A DNA stretch of 64,000 nt from Chloracidobacterium sp. (lineage in GTDB: Bacteria > Acidobacteriota > Blastocatellia > Pyrinomonadales > Pyrinomonadaceae). Below the pieces are notes generated by a model, which saw only the letters and a list, made by a program, of their open reading frames with translations, had not been told where the DNA came from and did no database searches. Numbering within the stretch: position 1 is the first letter of the stretch; every line of letters starts with the position of its first letter. Made by a program: the position numbers and the translations under genes. This document shows positions 61,232 to 64,000 of this stretch, piece after piece. The stretch spans positions 1,116,001-1,180,000 of the forward strand of contig JADKKB010000007.1 of assembly GCA_016720705.1 (NCBI GenBank), read 5' to 3'.

Positions 61232-64000
61232 TTAATGCTCCTCCTTGGTTTCTTCGCGGTTGCTAACTTTTGCGAGATAGCTGACGGCCGGTTTTGTATT
61301 TAGCTCTTCGAGTAAGAGGTAATCTCTACCGTTCTTTTTATTCTCATTGACCATACTTGCCAGATCCGTCATATCGCCGAAGATAATTGCGTTTGCCGGA
61401 CAACTCTGTTGGCACGCTGTCTGGATCTCGCCGTCCTTGATCGGCCGACCCTCGTTGCGGGCGTGAATCTTCTTTTCCTCGATCCGCTGAACGCAAAACG
61501 TGCATTTTTCCATCACGCCGCGGGTGCGGACCGTGACGTCCGGATTGAGCGCAAGATTTGCGATCGGATCCTCGTGCTCATAGTTGAACCAGTTAAAGTG
61601 GCGAACCTTGTAGGCACAGTTATTGGCACAGTATCTGGTGCCGACACAGCGGTTATAGACCTGCATATTGAGGCCCTCGCTGCTGTGTGCAGTTGCCAGC
61701 ACCGGGCAAACCATTTCACACGTCGCATTTTCGCACTGCATACAGGGCAGCGGCTGAAAATCGACCTGGACGCCATCGGGCGTATCTTTGTAATACCGAT
61801 CGATCCTGAGCCATTGCATATCGCGGGTCTTTGCCACCTCGGCCTTGCCCACAACAGGCGAGTTGTTTTCGGCCTGGCAACTCAGGACGCACGCGTTACA
61901 ACCCGTGCAGGCGGAGAGGTCGATCGCCATCCCCCATTTGTGTACCGGATAATCGTGTGCGGCAAACAGCTTCTCAAATTCAGGATGCTTGATATCGTGC
62001 TTTCCGCTGACGTATTGCGAGATCGTAATATTCTCAACAAGCGGTCGGCCGAGAGCAGACTCTGCTTGCTGAGTTTTTGCCAGAGTGGTGGATCTGCCGG
62101 TCGGCTCTATGGTTACGTTTGCCGCCTGATAGCGAAAGGTTCCGTTAACAAATTCGACAAATGGGAAGGCGTTGGCTCCAATGTTGTTTCCGGCCTTGCC
62201 GGCCTTGGCACGGCCGTACCCGAGGGCGACTGCGATACAGTCGTCACTCTGTCCTTGCTGGATCAAAACCGGCAATTCGATCGCCTTGTTTTCCTTTTTG
62301 ATCGAGACTATCTGTCCCTCGGATAGATTCAATTTCGCAGCAGTTTCGGGGGAAACGCAAGCATAATTATCCCAGGTTGTTTTACTTATCGGGTCGGGCA
62401 ATTCCTGCAGCCAGGGGCTGTTGGCGTATCGGCCATCCCGAATGCTTATCTTTTGATAAAGTGCGAGCGAATACCCCGAAATTTGTCTGGACTTTACGCG
62501 GCCGATCGCGTCGTCTAATCCAACAGCGTTAAATCCGGCCTGGGAGGCTACACCGGCGGCCGCGTCAGCAACAAAAACGCCGTCTTGAAGAGTTTTGTCC
62601 CAGAAATCATCAAATTTTGGCTGCTTCGTTTGTTTTGTAAAGAGCGTTCCCTGCCAATTCGCACGCAGAGCCTCATAGTAGCTGCGGTTGTCGCCGCTCC
62701 AGAGCATCAGACTCTCCTGGTAAGCCCTTGTGGCAAAAAGTGGTGCGATCGTAGGCTGATTGAAGCTGTACGTACCGCGGACGGTCTCGGCGTCGTCCCA
62801 AGCCTCAAGCGAATGATGATTTGGGCAATTAAAATCAGCCAGGGAGGCCGTCTCATCCAGGGTTGGGCTAAATGACACCTTGAGCGGCACCTTTTTCAGA
62901 TTTTCGCTGAAATCTGCTGATGCAAAGTAATCGTAGGCCGGGTTGGCATTGAGGACAAAGAGTGCGGCGACCTCGCCTTTCTTCATCTCGTCGAGCAAGC
63001 TGACAAATTCCTGATCACCGGATTGGGGCGTACGCGTGGAGATCTCAATATCGATCGTCTTGCCGTAGTTACCGAGTGACTGATTTATCACATTAACGAT
63101 CTGTTGTATGTCAGCATCGTTTGACCCGGAGACGACCAATGATTCGCCCTTGTGAGCGAGGAGTTCGTCCGCGGTCGTTTCGATATTTTTCCTCATCTGC
63201 GGAGAAAGTGCAGGAGTTTCGAGCGTTGTCAGTTTTACAGTTGCAGGGTTAGGTTGGTTTCCCTTCTCAACGAGTGTCTTTGAAAGGAAAAGTAACGCTT
63301 CTGCTTCCTCCGCAGATGAAAGTTTTATACGCTTATCGGCATTTGCTCCGGTCAGAGACATTCGCGACTCAAATTGTATGTGCCGTGACATCTCCTTCTG
63401 ACCCTTCTTCAGGTCGCGTGCGGTTGAATAGTCTTTGGTGAACTGAACCGGCGAGATCCAAGTCCCCAGAAAATCTGCGTCGAATCCGACCACCACCTTT
63501 GCCCGGTCAAAATGAAAGACGGGTGTCGCACCGGCGCCGTGTGTCCGCGTGTGTGCAAGGGCGACGGCAGATGTAGACGCTGATTCGTATACGATATGCT
63601 TGCCATCCTTAAAACCGGTCAAAAATTTATCTATCGTTGCTTTAGAGGTCGGGCTGATTACAGTTTGTGACAGAAATCTAACTTTGCCACCGGTTTGTTT
63701 GACGGCGGACAGTTTCTCCGTCATTTGGACATCAATGTCTTTCCACGCTACTTCCTTGCCGGCCGCCAGAGGCTTTTGTATGCGTTCGGAATCGTACAAG
63801 CTAAACACGAGCGAGTGTGCCACGGAACATAATCCACCCTTCGAGATCGGATGCTCAGGATTGCCCTCGACCTTGATCGGGCGTCCGTCGCGGACCTTTA
63901 CGAGCGTGCCGCAACCGGCACTACAGCCCGAACAGGTTGACGCGTACCAATTTGCGATCCCGGGCTTTTCCTCCGGAGCTTGCTTGAGATTCGGAATGAT
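61232..64000 (-). CDS. actB: Alternative complex III subunit ActB (iron-sulfur, molybdopterin-like), 5' truncated
   Basis: The frame is open to the right edge, 922 residues seen. The lower part carries the ferredoxin-like clusters: CTGCNACVLSCQAENN, PCMQCENATCEMVC, CVGTRYCANNC, CTFCVQRI and CQQSCPANAI. The upper half is a molybdopterin-oxidoreductase-like domain (VEGNPEHPISKGG, FVSLLDEMKKGEVAALFVLN). Unlike most ActB proteins I recall, it has a complete C-x2-C-x3-C-x27-C motif near the upstream end (TCSGCSAGC ... GGLCSVAH, about 63823-63925). In the complex it passes electrons from ActC to the heme subunits. The TAT leader lies beyond the window. Confidence 0.93.
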   Translation of the reverse strand: MIPNLKQAPEEKPGIANWYASTCSGCSAGCGTLVKVRDGRPIKVEGNPEHPISKGGLCSVAHSLVFSLYDSERIQKPLAAGKEVAWKDIDVQMTEKLSAVKQTGGKVRFLSQTVISPTSKATIDKFLTGFKDGKHIVYESASTSAVALAHTRTHGAGATPVFHFDRAKVVVGFDADFLGTWISPVQFTKDYSTARDLKKGQKEMSRHIQFESRMSLTGANADKRIKLSSAEEAEALLFLSKTLVEKGNQPNPATVKLTTLETPALSPQMRKNIETTADELLAHKGESLVVSGSNDADIQQIVNVINQSLGNYGKTIDIEISTRTPQSGDQEFVSLLDEMKKGEVAALFVLNANPAYDYFASADFSENLKKVPLKVSFSPTLDETASLADFNCPNHHSLEAWDDAETVRGTYSFNQPTIAPLFATRAYQESLMLWSGDNRSYYEALRANWQGTLFTKQTKQPKFDDFWDKTLQDGVFVADAAAGVASQAGFNAVGLDDAIGRVKSRQISGYSLALYQKISIRDGRYANSPWLQELPDPISKTTWDNYACVSPETAAKLNLSEGQIVSIKKENKAIELPVLIQQGQSDDCIAVALGYGRAKAGKAGNNIGANAFPFVEFVNGTFRYQAANVTIEPTGRSTTLAKTQQAESALGRPLVENITISQYVSGKHDIKHPEFEKLFAAHDYPVHKWGMAIDLSACTGCNACVLSCQAENNSPVVGKAEVAKTRDMQWLRIDRYYKDTPDGVQVDFQPLPCMQCENATCEMVCPVLATAHSSEGLNMQVYNRCVGTRYCANNCAYKVRHFNWFNYEHEDPIANLALNPDVTVRTRGVMEKCTFCVQRIEEKKIHARNEGRPIKDGEIQTACQQSCPANAIIFGDMTDLASMVNENKKNGRDYLLLEELNTKPAVSYLAKVSNREETKEEH

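Noticed and set aside
61409..62326. 305-codon plus-strand frame inside actB
   Set aside because: Shadow of the actB coding strand; no family features.
1..64000. tRNA, rRNA or prophage genes
   Set aside because: No TFC-loop-like plus acceptor pairs, rRNA-like blocks, integrase, capsid or terminase genes were seen on either strand by eye; a covariance search was not possible.

Overview
The window reads as a chromosomal segment of an Acidobacteriota-type bacterium, most likely Blastocatellia / subdivision 4 (inference). The grounds are an alternative complex III operon, a 1.1-kb-residue Oar-like TonB receptor with a carboxypeptidase-regulatory N-terminus, moderate GC with mixed codon use, and heptameric and palindromic intergenic repeats. 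No rRNA, tRNA, CRISPR array, transposase or phage gene was seen.

Layout. 1-2.2 kb: end of a PH-domain protein, then rmlB and rmlD (dTDP-rhamnose). 2.2-4.7 kb: a Wzc-type tyrosine autokinase with an inverted repeat in its promoter/leader. 4.9-8.6 kb: a 1,245-residue oxidoreductase that joins GltD/NfnB-like and PyrK/NfnA-like modules. 8.6-19.4 kb (mostly minus strand): a methyltransferase, two tandem secreted 400-residue paralogues, an asparaginase-recN-M14 peptidase operon, a glycogen-debranching-type enzyme and a GT4. 19.4-35 kb: the TonB receptor with a clear terminator, a PilZ-like protein, secreted proteins, a VanX-type dipeptidase, YceI, two PPC-like proteins, DinB, an HI0933-type flavoprotein, a J-domain coiled-coil protein, a C4 zinc-ribbon protein and a large TPR protein.

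35-55.9 kb, all minus strand, is a surface-polysaccharide cluster: flippase, acyltransferases, methyltransferases, GT2 and GT4 glycosyltransferases, a polymerase-like membrane protein, AsnB, RmlA, an RmlC-like epimerase, a polyprenyl-phosphate sugar transferase fused to a CapD-like sensor half, a TPR protein and an O-antigen-ligase-like protein. With rmlBD and the Wzc-like kinase at the left end it could make, flip, polymerise and length-control a rhamnose-containing polysaccharide. Two genes of this cluster are split by single-base frameshifts, one methyltransferase is a stub after asnB, and the flippase lacks a normal start beside homopolymer and heptad-repeat DNA.

55.9-57.5 kb: a repeat-rich island with one small promoter-equipped gene between arrays of the same 7-bp unit. 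57.5-64 kb: the minus-strand alternative complex III genes actF, actE, actD, actC and actB, the last running off the right edge. Its molybdopterin-like half carries a complete four-cysteine cluster motif.

Calls rest on reading motifs by eye; no database search was run. The most promising leads are the Nfn-like fusion flavoprotein, the cysteine-bearing ActB, the heptad-flanked small gene, the GxxExxY gene between inverted repeats, and the terminator-like structure just before a glycosyltransferase start.
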